From Propionimicrobium sp963511305 (GTDB taxonomy: Bacteria; Actinomycetota; Actinomycetes; Propionibacteriales; Propionibacteriaceae): DNA of 59,433 nt. Below are positions 26,538 through 36,253 of this stretch, in pieces. Both the position numbers and the translations under genes were made by a program. The stretch spans positions 1 through 59,433 of the forward strand of contig CAUPIJ010000010.1 in the NCBI GenBank assembly GCA_963511305.1, read 5' to 3'. Each line of letters opens with the position of its first letter. Within the stretch, counting starts at the first letter, position 1. The notes beneath the pieces are model-generated. The model was not told where the DNA came from, ran no database searches, and saw only the letters and a program-made list of their open reading frames with translations.

Positions 26538-29500
26538 TTACCTCCTGCGCCTGCGCAGCGCGATCGCAGCACCACCGGCCACGATCAGGCCAGCCAGCGT
26601 GGCAAGCTGCCAGCCGGCGCCGCCGGTCTTCGGCACACCCGGCTTGGGCGGGGTGCTGGGCGGCGGCACCTCGGCGTTCTTGAACACCGGCGCGGCACCC
26701 GAGGCGTAATCAACCGAGGCCTCGAGCTTATGCTGTGCGTTCTTCGTCACCGTGACCGTCACCTTGTGGCGGGTGAAGTCGTAGACGATGTTCTCGGCAC
26801 CCTCGGCGCGCTCGACAATCGTGTACTCATACTTGCCCGCCTTGGTGAACTGCAGCGGATCGAACTTCACCGAACCGTCGGCGGCGTTCTTCGCGGTCTG
26901 CACGACGGCGCCGTCCTTATCCAGCAGCTCGAACGTGAACTGATCGGCCTGCAGCTCGGCGCCCTCAAGTGTCTTGCTGGCGGTCAGCTGCACGGTCACC
27001 GGCTCGGGAGTGATCTCCTGGTTGACTACGGCATTCACCACGCCATCATCGGGATGCGTCAGCTTCGCCGAGCCGTCCGCGGCGACCTCAAACTTGTAGA
27101 CCACATCATTCTTAACGTAGCCGTCGGGGGTCGTCAGCTCGCGCAGGTAATAAGTGCCCGCCACGAGCTTCTTGAACTTCACCTTGCCGGTATCGTCGCT
27201 GGTGGCCTTCTGCAAAGGACTAGCAGACGAATCTTCGCTGTCGTAGAGCCCGAACTCGGCGCCAGCCAGCGGCTGCTGATCCTGGTCGACCTTCTTGAAC
27301 GCCACCTCGTTGTCGTGGTTCCAGACCACGAACTGCTTGTGAGCGCTCTGCTCGGTCAGGACGCCAACGTCGATATCGTCGACCAAGCCGAACCCGGCGG
27401 GCGCGGCGGTCTCGACCAGCGTGTAGGCGTAGCCCAGCTCAAGCCCGCTGAAGATCGCCATACCGTTCTGGCCGGTGACGGCCGTGGCAACCTTTTCGCC
27501 GCGCTCGCTTGAGCCCTCGGCCCGCTTGTACAGGTCGAAGGTCACGCCCGGCAGCACCTTGCCAGTATTACCGTCGTGCTTAGCGACGGTGATCTGCCCC
27601 TCACTAGCCTTGTTAGGCACCGTGATGCGGATGATGCCGTCGAAGTTGGGACCCCTACCAAGATCGGCGAGGTTGAAGAAGTACGGGTTCGTCACGGCGT
27701 GGTAGCCCGACGGAGCCTGAGCCTCCACCACAGCGTAGGTGGCGTTGACATCCAGCTCCTTCGTGCTCGTGGCTAGGCCGTTTGGTCCGGTCTCGATTTC
27801 CTCGACGGCCCCGGCCTCCACGTCCGCGATCCGCTGGCCGTTAACTTCCTTGGTCTTGTAGATCGCGAACTTCGCGCCAGGCAGATTCTTCACCACGTTG
27901 AAGCTAGACTCTGCAGCGACCTTCTCGAACCCAGGGTTCTTGTCGATGAAGGCATCGGCCTCGGCCTCGCTGACGCCGGTCAGGGCCTGCTCGACCTTGG
28001 TGATCTTCACCCCGGTCGGCCTGTTCTCTGCCGTGTATTCGAAGCTCTTCGTCTGGTCGTTGCTGACGGTGAACGTCTTAGGCTCGAAGCTCGGCAGATA
28101 GCCCGCGGGGGCGCTAGCCTCGCTGAGTCGATAGACGCCCTGCGTCAGCTCGCCAAATACGGCCACGCCGTCATCGTCGGTGACGATCTTGCCGTCGGCA
28201 GGGATCATCGTGTTGCCGTAGGGCACGAACGAGCCGTTGCCGTCTCTGCGCTCCAGCAGGAACGTCGCACCGGCCAAGGACACCGTCTTATTCGAGGCGT
28301 CGACCTTGTGGACGGTCACCGAACTGGTGAACTTCTTGCGCTCGTTCGGCACGTAGATGCGTCGGTACTGCAGCTCGTTGCCGTCGCCGTCCAGATACTT
28401 GCCGTCCGAGGTCACCTTGAACTTGATTGGATCGCCACCGTAGGCCTTGTAACCATTAGGCGCTGCCGTCTCCCGCAGCTCATAAACCACGTCGGGCTTC
28501 AGGCCCTGGGCTAGCCAGGAGCCGTCTTCTTCGGTGGTGCCGCTTGCCGCGACATTACCCTGCGCGTCGACAACCTCGAACTTGGCGTCCTTCAGCTTCA
28601 CGCCGTCGGTGGCCTTCAGCTTGTTCCACTCGATATTGGCCTTCGCCGGGTCGAGGATGCCGAGCTTGGTCACCCGGATCTGAACCGTGTCGTTGACCAC
28701 CGAGTCCTGCCCGTCAATCACGACGGCCGGGGACTTCTCAGGTGCGCCCTTGTTGGTCAGTGTGACCGTGCGCGACCAATTGCCGTGGTAGACCGAGGAC
28801 GGGTTGTTGATCTCCTCGATCTTGTACTTGCCCATCGGCAGATTCTCGAAGAGCACCCGGCCGGTGCTATCGGACGAGGCGATCATCTCAATCTGCATCT
28901 GCTCGTTGAGGTGCCAGATGTCCTGGGGCTTGAACCCGTTTTCAATCAGTGATTTGAACGAGAACTCGCCGGTCAGCTTGAACTGGATGCCCTGAATCGG
29001 CTCGCGATTCTGGTTGACCTTGTTCAGGCTGATCGTGCCCCGGTTCGGCTTGACCGGGACACCGGGCAGCTCATTCTCGACGTTGCCGAGAGACAGGTTA
29101 TAGCCCGATTGGATGAGTTGCTTCGAGGTCACCTTGATCGGTTCCTTGAGCAGCGAGTACGACTGGCCGGTCGCCGTCTTCGGCGCTACCAGCTCCCGAA
29201 TCTCGTAATCAAGGTTAGAGTTGACGTTCTCGAAACGCACGATGCCCTGATCGTTCGAGGTAGCGGTGGCCACCCAGTTGCCGTTGGACTGGTAGAGACC
29301 GAAAACCGCGCCCGAAAGCGGCGAATGGCTGGGACCCTTCTCGACCTTCTTCAACTTGATGACTGAGTCTGGCCGCCCGAGCTCGTTCCACACCCGGTTC
29401 GGCTCGATCAGGCGCGCAGACGAGTCGTCGCCGCGCACGTAGCTGTTCCATGCCCGCTGCCCGACCAGACTGTCGTCGCTAGGCGCCTTCATGGTCAAGT

Positions 29501-32500
29501 CGAAGTTCAGCACTTCTCCATAGGAGAACTTCACGCCGTTCTGCGCCTTGATGTGTACCGCAGTGGCAACTTTTCCAGCCGGAACATCGCCGGTGAGCTC
29601 ATACCATTTCAGCGTCGGCAGATAGGCATCCGGCCCGCGCTGGTTGTTGAACTTACTCATGTCGATGGTGTCGGTGGTGTAGTAAACGTCGTAGCCAGCA
29701 GGCGCATTCACGCGAAGCAGCGTGTTAGCGAACTTGCTCTCGCGCTTCTCGCCGGTGGTGATGCCAACGTCGCCGGGGGTCGGCAGCACGTCGTAATACT
29801 CCATTCCGGTGCGCACCGGATCCTGAACATCCGACGGCATCCGGTTGGTCAGGCTCAGCCGGTACTGGAACTCCGAGCCCAGCTTGGTGACCACGCCATC
29901 GGTGGTCCACGAATCGTTCACCGACTTGCGAATGAACTTGCGCGCAGAGAGTTCCTTGACCTTCGTCATGTTGAAGGCAACACGGTCGGGCTGGAACTTG
30001 GCGCCAGCCACCACGCTATCGATGCCGACGCCCTGCAGCTCAGCGCTGCCCACCTCGATGCCCTTGGCGTCTGCGATGTTCTGCATCCGGCTCGGGAACA
30101 TCGGCTGAACCTTATCTTGGTTCGACCAGCCCAGGTAGGCGGTGTTCAGCACCGGGCCGTCCATCTGGACGTTGGTGCGAGTCTTGATGGTTGCCACCGG
30201 AGTGGTCGAGGAGTCGCGGGGCTGCGTGATGCCCGGCGCCTTGAATACCAGAACCTGCTGGTTGCCGTTCACGTGATTGGCTGGCAGGAAGTAGCTCTGG
30301 TAGGTGCCACCGGCCGCGGCGAAATCGCGATCCAACTCCACCGCATCCACGGTCATGTAGGGCGGCAGGACGTCAACGACGGTCGCGTCCTTGACCTCTT
30401 CGGCCAGATCGGGTAACTCGATCGAGTGGTTGATGGCCAGCGAGTAACTGCCCGTAGAGTCCATCCGCAGCGATGTATTCTCTGGGTAAGTGGTGGTTTT
30501 GGTGATGCCCACGCGCTGAACCAACTGCCTCAGCGTGGCCGAGGACGGGTCAGTGCGCTCGACATTAGCCACCTGATCGCCGCGCAGATGATCGGTACGT
30601 TCGAAGACCACCGAAGAGTCCGCGTTGAACGCGTTCTTCGTGCTGCCCTGCGTGGGATCGAAGTGGTCGGCGTTCGGGTTGACCAGCGACGTGTGCACCG
30701 TGACGCCAGTCATTCCCGAGAACGAGAGGCTCGGGTCGGCCGCAATCTGGATGCCAGGACCCCGCTGCCAGCTATCCGGTAGCTGCACGCGATCGCCAGC
30801 GTTGAACGAGATCGGGTTACCGACGGGCTGATGAGCATCATCGATAGCCTGCACGGTTCCCGCCCACGGGGCCTGAATATAGTCCATCTTCAGGCGCTGG
30901 TCGTAGCCGTAGTACTTGAAGACAGGTTTGCTCAGCGAGGTGTCCTCGACTACCTCGCCCGTGCTCGGAATCACCTTGCGTCCGGCACTAGCGACAAGCC
31001 GCCAGTCAATGCCCTTTTCCCGGTCTTTCTTCACGTCATACATGTACGCGCCGCCATATTCCATGTTCCAGTGTGGGCTGATGGCGCGCATCTCGTAGTC
31101 CTCCGAGCCCATCCACGGAATCTCGCGAACCTCGTGGTTGTACTGGTTGCTCGTTTGCGATTCCAGCGTGATCACTGGCTCGTAGGAGGGTTTGTTGTAG
31201 GGCGTGAGATCGAGCTTCGCCTTGTTGACGAAGATGGTCTTAGTGACCGCGTAGGGGTAGGACAGCTTCAACGCGGGAATGTTCACGTTGGTCGTGCGCA
31301 CCTCGGAGACGGTGTACGAGACACTCTTGCCGTCGGCGCTGAGCACCCAGCCGGGGTTCTTCTCTGCGTCGAAAACCGCGGTGGACTGCTCAGTCTGCAG
31401 CACCTTATTCTCATAAAGCGGCTGCTCGAATTTGTCGAGCTTCGCGCGGGTGTACGTGGGCAGGGTGTCGGTCAGGGTGTATTCACCCATGTAGCGCTCC
31501 ACGCCCTTCACGTTGAAGTTGTAGACCGCGTCGCCTCCCCGCGTGACGTCGTAGCTCATCGCCAGCCTCGGGCTGACCTGAATCGTGCCGTTGATGTCGG
31601 CGCCGTTGGTGGTCTTCTTGAGCGCAGGCAGCTCGTAGAAGCCGGTCAGCGAGACAGGCTTCGCGGTCTGAATGACGTTGCCCTTGGAGTCGCGCAGCAC
31701 GGCGTTGATGTCAGTCGTGTACTCCTGCGGGGTCTCGAGCGTCTTGAACTTCCACGAAATCGGGATGCCGATCGAGGTGCCACCGAGGATGTGGTCGACC
31801 ATCGGAATGCGCAGAACGCCGTTGTCAGCCACATCCTGACCGCGCTTAAGGAAATCGCTGGGCGGCACGTTGATGGCGTGCTTGTCCAGGAACTGCGGGT
31901 CGTAGTAGACCTCGAGCGCCAGCCCGGACTCGTCCATGTTGATGCCAGTGGCGTCGAAGTACAGCCAGGTCAGCATCTCCTCGCCGATCTTGTACCGGCT
32001 GATACCGGAGTAGTTGTCCTGGCGAAGGTTGAAGTCGTCGTTGCTAACGCCCGACGGCTGCTTGTAGGGCACCACGACGGTGTAGTTGTCGGCCTGTTTC
32101 TTCAGCGTCACGTTCGGCTCGTTCGGCAGGTACACGCCGATGCCGGGGTTCATGTACACCTTGTCCTCGGCGACGTAGATCTGCGTCGAACGCAGCAGGG
32201 TATTGCCGTCTTCAACCCGCGCCTCAACCGTGACGAGGATCGGGTTGATCAGCCAGCCGTCGTTGACCTGGGTTCCGGTCTTAACGCCGGAAACGTAGTC
32301 CGGGTCGATGCCATCCGGGTTAGCCTTATCGGCCGTGCGCAGAATCACCTGCGCGTCATCGTTCATGCCGGGGTTGTCGTGGAACGGGCTCTGGCCATTG
32401 TCGGTTAGGGTCAGCTCGGCCAGTGAGTTCGGGATGCGGGCCTCGGCGATCTTGTTATACGCGAACGCCTCTTCCCCGATTGTCTTGAGCCCGCTCGGAC

Positions 32501-35500
32501 CAAGGTCTAGCTCGCTGATCTGGTTCCACATGAACGCTCGATTACCGATGGTGTTCAGCTTGGGCGCCTTAATGGTGAGGCTGGTCAGCTTGTTATTAAT
32601 GAACGCGCGCTCGCCGATGCTCTCGAGCTCGGGGTTGTCGAAGGTTACGCTGGTCAGGGGGTTTCTGAAACCGCTGGTCCGGCCGACAAGCTGGAATGCC
32701 CCGACACCGATGGTCTTCAGCTTGGGGTTCTTGCTGAGATCAAGCTCGGTGAACATCGAGGCCTCGCAGAATGCCTCGTCACCGATCTCGGTCAGCGCAG
32801 GCAGATTCGCCAGGTCGAAGCCCTCGAGCGGGCGGCCGATCTGGTAGAACGCCCTGTTACCGATTCGGGTCACCTGATCAGAGCCGGTGAGGTCGAACTT
32901 GGTAAGCGAGTACAGCCCATACAGCGCGTTATCCGGGATCTCCTTCAACGGGGTGTGCGATAGATCAATAGAGCTTAGGTTCTTGTTGCCCGAAACCAGC
33001 GACGCCGGGAACGTCTCGATCTGGGTGCCCGAGAGATTCAGCGTTTTGAGATCGCGCTTGTCGGTCAGCGGGCCCTCGATGACCCGCAGGGCCTTGGCAG
33101 CGGAGGCGTCCAGGCCCGTGATCGAGTAGCCGGCGAAGGCGTTATTCGCGATACCAGCGACGAGGTTACCGGACGGGTCCTTCTCTGGCAGCACAACGTC
33201 GGTGTGCTTGGCAGCTTTCATCGCGCCGCAGCCGCTGAATCCCTGAATGACGGCATCGCCCTGGTCGTTAATGGTGTAGGCAAAATCGCTGGCCTGCCAA
33301 TCGGCGGGCTGGTCAGCGGCTGGCACCTGATCTGCCGGGCAGGGATTGATCAGGTAGTTGTAGCGGCTTGCCGTGCGGGCGGCCACCTCATCGTCAGCCC
33401 AGATCACGACCTTATTGTTGTAGCTCGGGTGGCCCTTAGCGTACGAGACGAAACCAGACCCGAGCACGCTCAGATTAAGGTTGGGCGCGCTCCTGAAGTC
33501 GAGCTCCTCCCAGGCTCCCGGTGCCCGGCGGTTTCCAGAGAAGAGATCGCCAGGAATTGTGGTCAGCGCGTCGCAATTTTCGCAAACGAACTTCTTAGCT
33601 TTGCGGATATTAGAAAAGGTGCTGGCCCCGATGGAGGTGAGCTGCGGGGAGCCCTTGATCGCCACGGCCTCGGCATTGCTGACAGCGTCGAAAACGTCTT
33701 CTCCGATTGAGGTCAGGCTAGGGTTATTCGAGATCTCGATTGCGGAGGCCGAGGATCGATTGAATGCGTAATCTTCAATCGTGGTGAGGCGAGGGTTGTC
33801 GTTAATCACGATGTTGGACGCGCCGGGAGCAAAGAACGCGAAACCCCTGATTGCCTGCAAGCTATCAAGGCCAGAAAGTTTGAGTGGCTGAGAGGACGAG
33901 ACAAAACGATTAAAGGCGTACGTACCGATATCGGTTAGCGCTTTGGCATTGCTAAAGTCGACAGACCGGATATCCTCGGGATCAACTGCACCAGGCACAT
34001 AGCCGGGGAGAACAACCGTCACTCCTTTTGACAACATGAAAGCGGAAGACGAGATTGTCGATATCTGATTGCCAGGGTAGAACGAGATCTTGGTCTTGAC
34101 TTTCGGATCCATACCCGCGAAGGGAATCACGTTTGCGCTGGACGCTAGAGCGTCCTCAGGCGCATCGCCCTCGTGACCGTCGAGTTTCTGACCTAGAGGG
34201 AAATTGCCGACATTGTCGCGAAAAACGCCTTGCCAGTCGGATGTTGACTCAACCCACCACCATTGTTTGGTGTCCTCGCAGGTGAAGCCTCGGCTCTCTA
34301 CCCAATTCTTTTGGTAGTCATTCGCGCAAGTCCATGACGTTGCCTTGCCCGCAACATCGGTGATCACTTCTCCCGTGTACGGGTTGATGTGCGGCAAGAC
34401 CACCTCGCCGCTGGTGGCAAACTTGTTTCGGTAAGACTCCGGGTTGAAGCCCATCACCGTGTTGCCGTAGTACTCGAAGTCGCCCAGCGTCCAGCCGGCG
34501 CCGAGCTCGAAATTGCGCAGATCGTCGCCCACGAAAATGGTCACCTCAAGGGTGCCGGTATTCCCCGCAGCGTCGGTCACGGAATAGATGACGACCTCGG
34601 AGTGCGATGTGCTGGTGTCAACGCTCGTCGGAGCCACCGTGATCTTGTTGCTGATGTCGTTACCGTCGATGTCGATGGCCTTGACCAGGCCAAGCAGGAA
34701 CGCCTCGTCGACCGTAGAGCCGGGTGCCACCTTGACCGCTTTGCCGTCTTGGGCAGGGTCGCGCATCGAAATCGTCGGGCGGTCGTCCTTAGCCTTGTAC
34801 TGCACCTTAACGTGCTTGTTGGCCGAGTCGATTTTCACCTGCACGGGGTCGGCGATCGGCTCATAACCAGTTATCGCGGGCGCGGGAATCGAGACGCTCT
34901 GCCCCACCGTGTACATGGTCTGGGTGGGGTCTTGGCCCAGCACGCGGTCCGGAGCGATCTTCACGCCGGTGTCGGCGTCCACGAACTCCAGCGTCAAAAT
35001 CGCGGGGTTGACGATGTAGCCGTACTGGTAGGTGGACGACGACTGCGATGCCACGCTGGTGTCCTCAGTGCGGACGATAACCCAGCGGCCGTTGTTGGAG
35101 AAGGCGTCCTCGCCGATGGTTACCGGGTTGCCGAGCTGCACCTCGGCCAGGTCGTTGTTCAGGAACGCGCCAGCACCAATTTCGGAGACTCCATTGATAC
35201 TCGCCTCAGTCAACTCGTTGTTGGCCAGTGCGTTGACACCGATCTTGCCGGACTTTTGCGCAAACTTGGTCAGCTTGTTATTAGCGAGGGCATAGTCCGC
35301 GGTCTCGGCCAGTTCTGGGGCGGTGAACTCGGTGAGCTTGTTATCGCTGAAGGCATATTCGCCGAGCTTGGTGACCTTGGGGGCGTCGATCTTCTCGATC
35401 TCGTTGTTCTGGAAGGCGCCCTCGCCGATGGTGGTGACGGACTCCGGCAGCGTGACCTTGGTCAAGCCCTTGCCGAAGAAGACCCGCTCGGCGATAGCCA

Positions 35501-35768
35501 CCACGCCGTCCGGGATAGTGACCTCGGTGCCACTGCCCTGCCAGGCTGTCAGCGTCTGGACGCCGTCGACTTCCTCGACGGTGAACCCGTTTTGCGCGCC
35601 GAGCGGTTGAGCGGGCGCAGCGGGCTGAGCCGGAGCTGCCGGCTGAGCGGGCGCTGCCGGTTCGGCCTGGGCGTTGCTTACTGCGAGCGGGGCCGTAAGC
35701 CCAAAAACAAGAAGAAGCGTTGTGATAACTGCTATTAAACGTCGCGAAATACCCGATTTTTTAGTCAC
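26538..35768 (-). CDS. Giant LRR/SpaA surface adhesin with VPKTG sorting signal
   Basis: 3076 residues. A signal peptide (cleavage after AQA, residue 35) is followed by APAQP repeats and a first BspA-type leucine-rich block (about 60-235). A MucBP-like domain (about 250-325), an Ig-like domain (327-415) and a second, long LRR_5 region (about 420-1150; repeats like LTSIGEDVF and LTEIGDEAF) come next. A long beta-rich middle (about 1160-2120) precedes seven SpaA/Cna-B prealbumin-fold domains (about 2130-2920, each with a Lys near its start and a conserved Glu such as ELRETAAP, suggesting isopeptide bonds). An FctA-like pilin domain (about 2922-3030) follows, then VPKTG (3045-3049), a hydrophobic helix and Arg5. 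The role is probably host or cell adhesion. GTG start at 35768 with an AGGGGT site. No sortase lies in this window. Confidence 0.9.
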   Translation of the reverse strand: MTKKSGISRRLIAVITTLLLVFGLTAPLAVSNAQAEPAAPAQPAAPAQPAAPAQPLGAQNGFTVEEVDGVQTLTAWQGSGTEVTIPDGVVAIAERVFFGKGLTKVTLPESVTTIGEGAFQNNEIEKIDAPKVTKLGEYAFSDNKLTEFTAPELAETADYALANNKLTKFAQKSGKIGVNALANNELTEASINGVSEIGAGAFLNNDLAEVQLGNPVTIGEDAFSNNGRWVIVRTEDTSVASQSSSTYQYGYIVNPAILTLEFVDADTGVKIAPDRVLGQDPTQTMYTVGQSVSIPAPAITGYEPIADPVQVKIDSANKHVKVQYKAKDDRPTISMRDPAQDGKAVKVAPGSTVDEAFLLGLVKAIDIDGNDISNKITVAPTSVDTSTSHSEVVIYSVTDAAGNTGTLEVTIFVGDDLRNFELGAGWTLGDFEYYGNTVMGFNPESYRNKFATSGEVVLPHINPYTGEVITDVAGKATSWTCANDYQKNWVESRGFTCEDTKQWWWVESTSDWQGVFRDNVGNFPLGQKLDGHEGDAPEDALASSANVIPFAGMDPKVKTKISFYPGNQISTISSSAFMLSKGVTVVLPGYVPGAVDPEDIRSVDFSNAKALTDIGTYAFNRFVSSSQPLKLSGLDSLQAIRGFAFFAPGASNIVINDNPRLTTIEDYAFNRSSASAIEISNNPSLTSIGEDVFDAVSNAEAVAIKGSPQLTSIGASTFSNIRKAKKFVCENCDALTTIPGDLFSGNRRAPGAWEELDFRSAPNLNLSVLGSGFVSYAKGHPSYNNKVVIWADDEVAARTASRYNYLINPCPADQVPAADQPADWQASDFAYTINDQGDAVIQGFSGCGAMKAAKHTDVVLPEKDPSGNLVAGIANNAFAGYSITGLDASAAKALRVIEGPLTDKRDLKTLNLSGTQIETFPASLVSGNKNLSSIDLSHTPLKEIPDNALYGLYSLTKFDLTGSDQVTRIGNRAFYQIGRPLEGFDLANLPALTEIGDEAFCEASMFTELDLSKNPKLKTIGVGAFQLVGRTSGFRNPLTSVTFDNPELESIGERAFINNKLTSLTIKAPKLNTIGNRAFMWNQISELDLGPSGLKTIGEEAFAYNKIAEARIPNSLAELTLTDNGQSPFHDNPGMNDDAQVILRTADKANPDGIDPDYVSGVKTGTQVNDGWLINPILVTVEARVEDGNTLLRSTQIYVAEDKVYMNPGIGVYLPNEPNVTLKKQADNYTVVVPYKQPSGVSNDDFNLRQDNYSGISRYKIGEEMLTWLYFDATGINMDESGLALEVYYDPQFLDKHAINVPPSDFLKRGQDVADNGVLRIPMVDHILGGTSIGIPISWKFKTLETPQEYTTDINAVLRDSKGNVIQTAKPVSLTGFYELPALKKTTNGADINGTIQVSPRLAMSYDVTRGGDAVYNFNVKGVERYMGEYTLTDTLPTYTRAKLDKFEQPLYENKVLQTEQSTAVFDAEKNPGWVLSADGKSVSYTVSEVRTTNVNIPALKLSYPYAVTKTIFVNKAKLDLTPYNKPSYEPVITLESQTSNQYNHEVREIPWMGSEDYEMRAISPHWNMEYGGAYMYDVKKDREKGIDWRLVASAGRKVIPSTGEVVEDTSLSKPVFKYYGYDQRLKMDYIQAPWAGTVQAIDDAHQPVGNPISFNAGDRVQLPDSWQRGPGIQIAADPSLSFSGMTGVTVHTSLVNPNADHFDPTQGSTKNAFNADSSVVFERTDHLRGDQVANVERTDPSSATLRQLVQRVGITKTTTYPENTSLRMDSTGSYSLAINHSIELPDLAEEVKDATVVDVLPPYMTVDAVELDRDFAAAGGTYQSYFLPANHVNGNQQVLVFKAPGITQPRDSSTTPVATIKTRTNVQMDGPVLNTAYLGWSNQDKVQPMFPSRMQNIADAKGIEVGSAELQGVGIDSVVAGAKFQPDRVAFNMTKVKELSARKFIRKSVNDSWTTDGVVTKLGSEFQYRLSLTNRMPSDVQDPVRTGMEYYDVLPTPGDVGITTGEKRESKFANTLLRVNAPAGYDVYYTTDTIDMSKFNNQRGPDAYLPTLKWYELTGDVPAGKVATAVHIKAQNGVKFSYGEVLNFDLTMKAPSDDSLVGQRAWNSYVRGDDSSARLIEPNRVWNELGRPDSVIKLKKVEKGPSHSPLSGAVFGLYQSNGNWVATATSNDQGIVRFENVNSNLDYEIRELVAPKTATGQSYSLLKEPIKVTSKQLIQSGYNLSLGNVENELPGVPVKPNRGTISLNKVNQNREPIQGIQFKLTGEFSFKSLIENGFKPQDIWHLNEQMQIEMIASSDSTGRVLFENLPMGKYKIEEINNPSSVYHGNWSRTVTLTNKGAPEKSPAVVIDGQDSVVNDTVQIRVTKLGILDPAKANIEWNKLKATDGVKLKDAKFEVVDAQGNVAASGTTEEDGSWLAQGLKPDVVYELRETAAPNGYKAYGGDPIKFKVTSDGKYLDGDGNELQYRRIYVPNERKKFTSSVTVHKVDASNKTVSLAGATFLLERRDGNGSFVPYGNTMIPADGKIVTDDDGVAVFGELTQGVYRLSEASAPAGYLPSFEPKTFTVSNDQTKSFEYTAENRPTGVKITKVEQALTGVSEAEADAFIDKNPGFEKVAAESSFNVVKNLPGAKFAIYKTKEVNGQRIADVEAGAVEEIETGPNGLATSTKELDVNATYAVVEAQAPSGYHAVTNPYFFNLADLGRGPNFDGIIRITVPNKASEGQITVAKHDGNTGKVLPGVTFDLYKRAEGSSERGEKVATAVTGQNGMAIFSGLELGYAYTLVETAAPAGFGLVDDIDVGVLTEQSAHKQFVVWNHDNEVAFKKVDQDQQPLAGAEFGLYDSEDSSASPLQKATSDDTGKVKFKKLVAGTYYLRELTTPDGYVKNDVVYKFEVAADGSAKLTHPDDGVVNAVVNQEITPEPVTVQLTASKTLEGAELQADQFTFELLDKDGAVVQTAKNAADGSVKFDPLQFTKAGKYEYTIVERAEGAENIVYDFTRHKVTVTVTKNAQHKLEASVDYASGAAPVFKNAEVPPPSTPPKPGVPKTGGAGWQLATLAGLIVAGGAAIALRRRRR

Positions 35769-35838
35769 GAAAACCCCTAGAATCCCCTAATTCAAACGGG
35801 TTTTGCGGTGTCACCTAAAGGATGTACCGGTTGAGATA

Positions 35839-35847
35839 CCCCCCCCC
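35839..35847 (-). promoter_or_regulatory. G9 homopolymer tract upstream of the giant surface gene
   Basis: On the coding strand this is nine G followed by TATCTC, a possible -10 box; the G run would then fall in the promoter spacer. Length changes by slippage would alter promoter spacing, as known for poly-G spacer promoters elsewhere. That it acts this way here is inference. Confidence 0.5.
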
Positions 35848-36000
35848 GATGGCGCCACACTGCCCGTCACGCCTGACTTTCCGTCCATCTTACTCTTGTT
35901 CTTCCGAAAAGATAATTCACGGGCGTTAAATATCGCCAGTTATTAGCGTCCCCTAATAGGCGTGACGCGCCGCTTCTGGCCGGCCACAAGCCCAATTAGT

Positions 36001-36164
36001 CCTGGCGTTGGTTTTGTCCTCGACTACGGGCTTAGCAAGGGATCACTTCACGCGCAACGGGAACCGTTTAAAGTCCCGACAGTCGAGCAGCAAACCTTTC
36101 AGATCCCCCACGCACAACGGGAACCGTTGTTGTCGTAGTCAACACTTTCGGTTCCCGTTGCGTG
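36001..36164. repeat. Composite of dispersed repeats A and B with a large palindrome
   Basis: GGTTTTGTCCTCGACTACGGG near 36010-36030 is shared with 24849-24868. CGCAACGGGAACCG at about 36053-36066 recurs at 36111-36126 and, inverted, at 36149-36164, giving a hairpin of 16-18 bp arms around a 22-nt loop containing TGTTGTCGTAGTCAACAC. It is non-coding, between the two surface-protein genes. Confidence 0.75.
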
Positions 36165-36253
36165 GGCGATGCTCCGCAAAGCTATCGGCAGAGCGCCGCA
36201 CTAAGCCAGCTAAGAACAGCTCGAGTGAATTCCTCGGCCATTTGACAATGCCG

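Larger units (their letters stand above)
35769..36253. other. 485-bp intergenic region with promoter tract and palindromic repeats
   Basis: Next to the giant gene are its ribosome site (AGGGGT) and a run of nine C on the plus strand (35839-35847), 71-79 nt before the start. The right half holds dispersed repeats A and B (36001-36164). No credible coding sequence. Confidence 0.75.

Noticed and set aside
30831..32408. 525-codon plus-strand frame opposite the giant surface gene
   Set aside because: It is the antisense shadow of a long high-GC gene; composition is His/Val/Arg-rich without domains. The same applies to other long frames opposite this gene.
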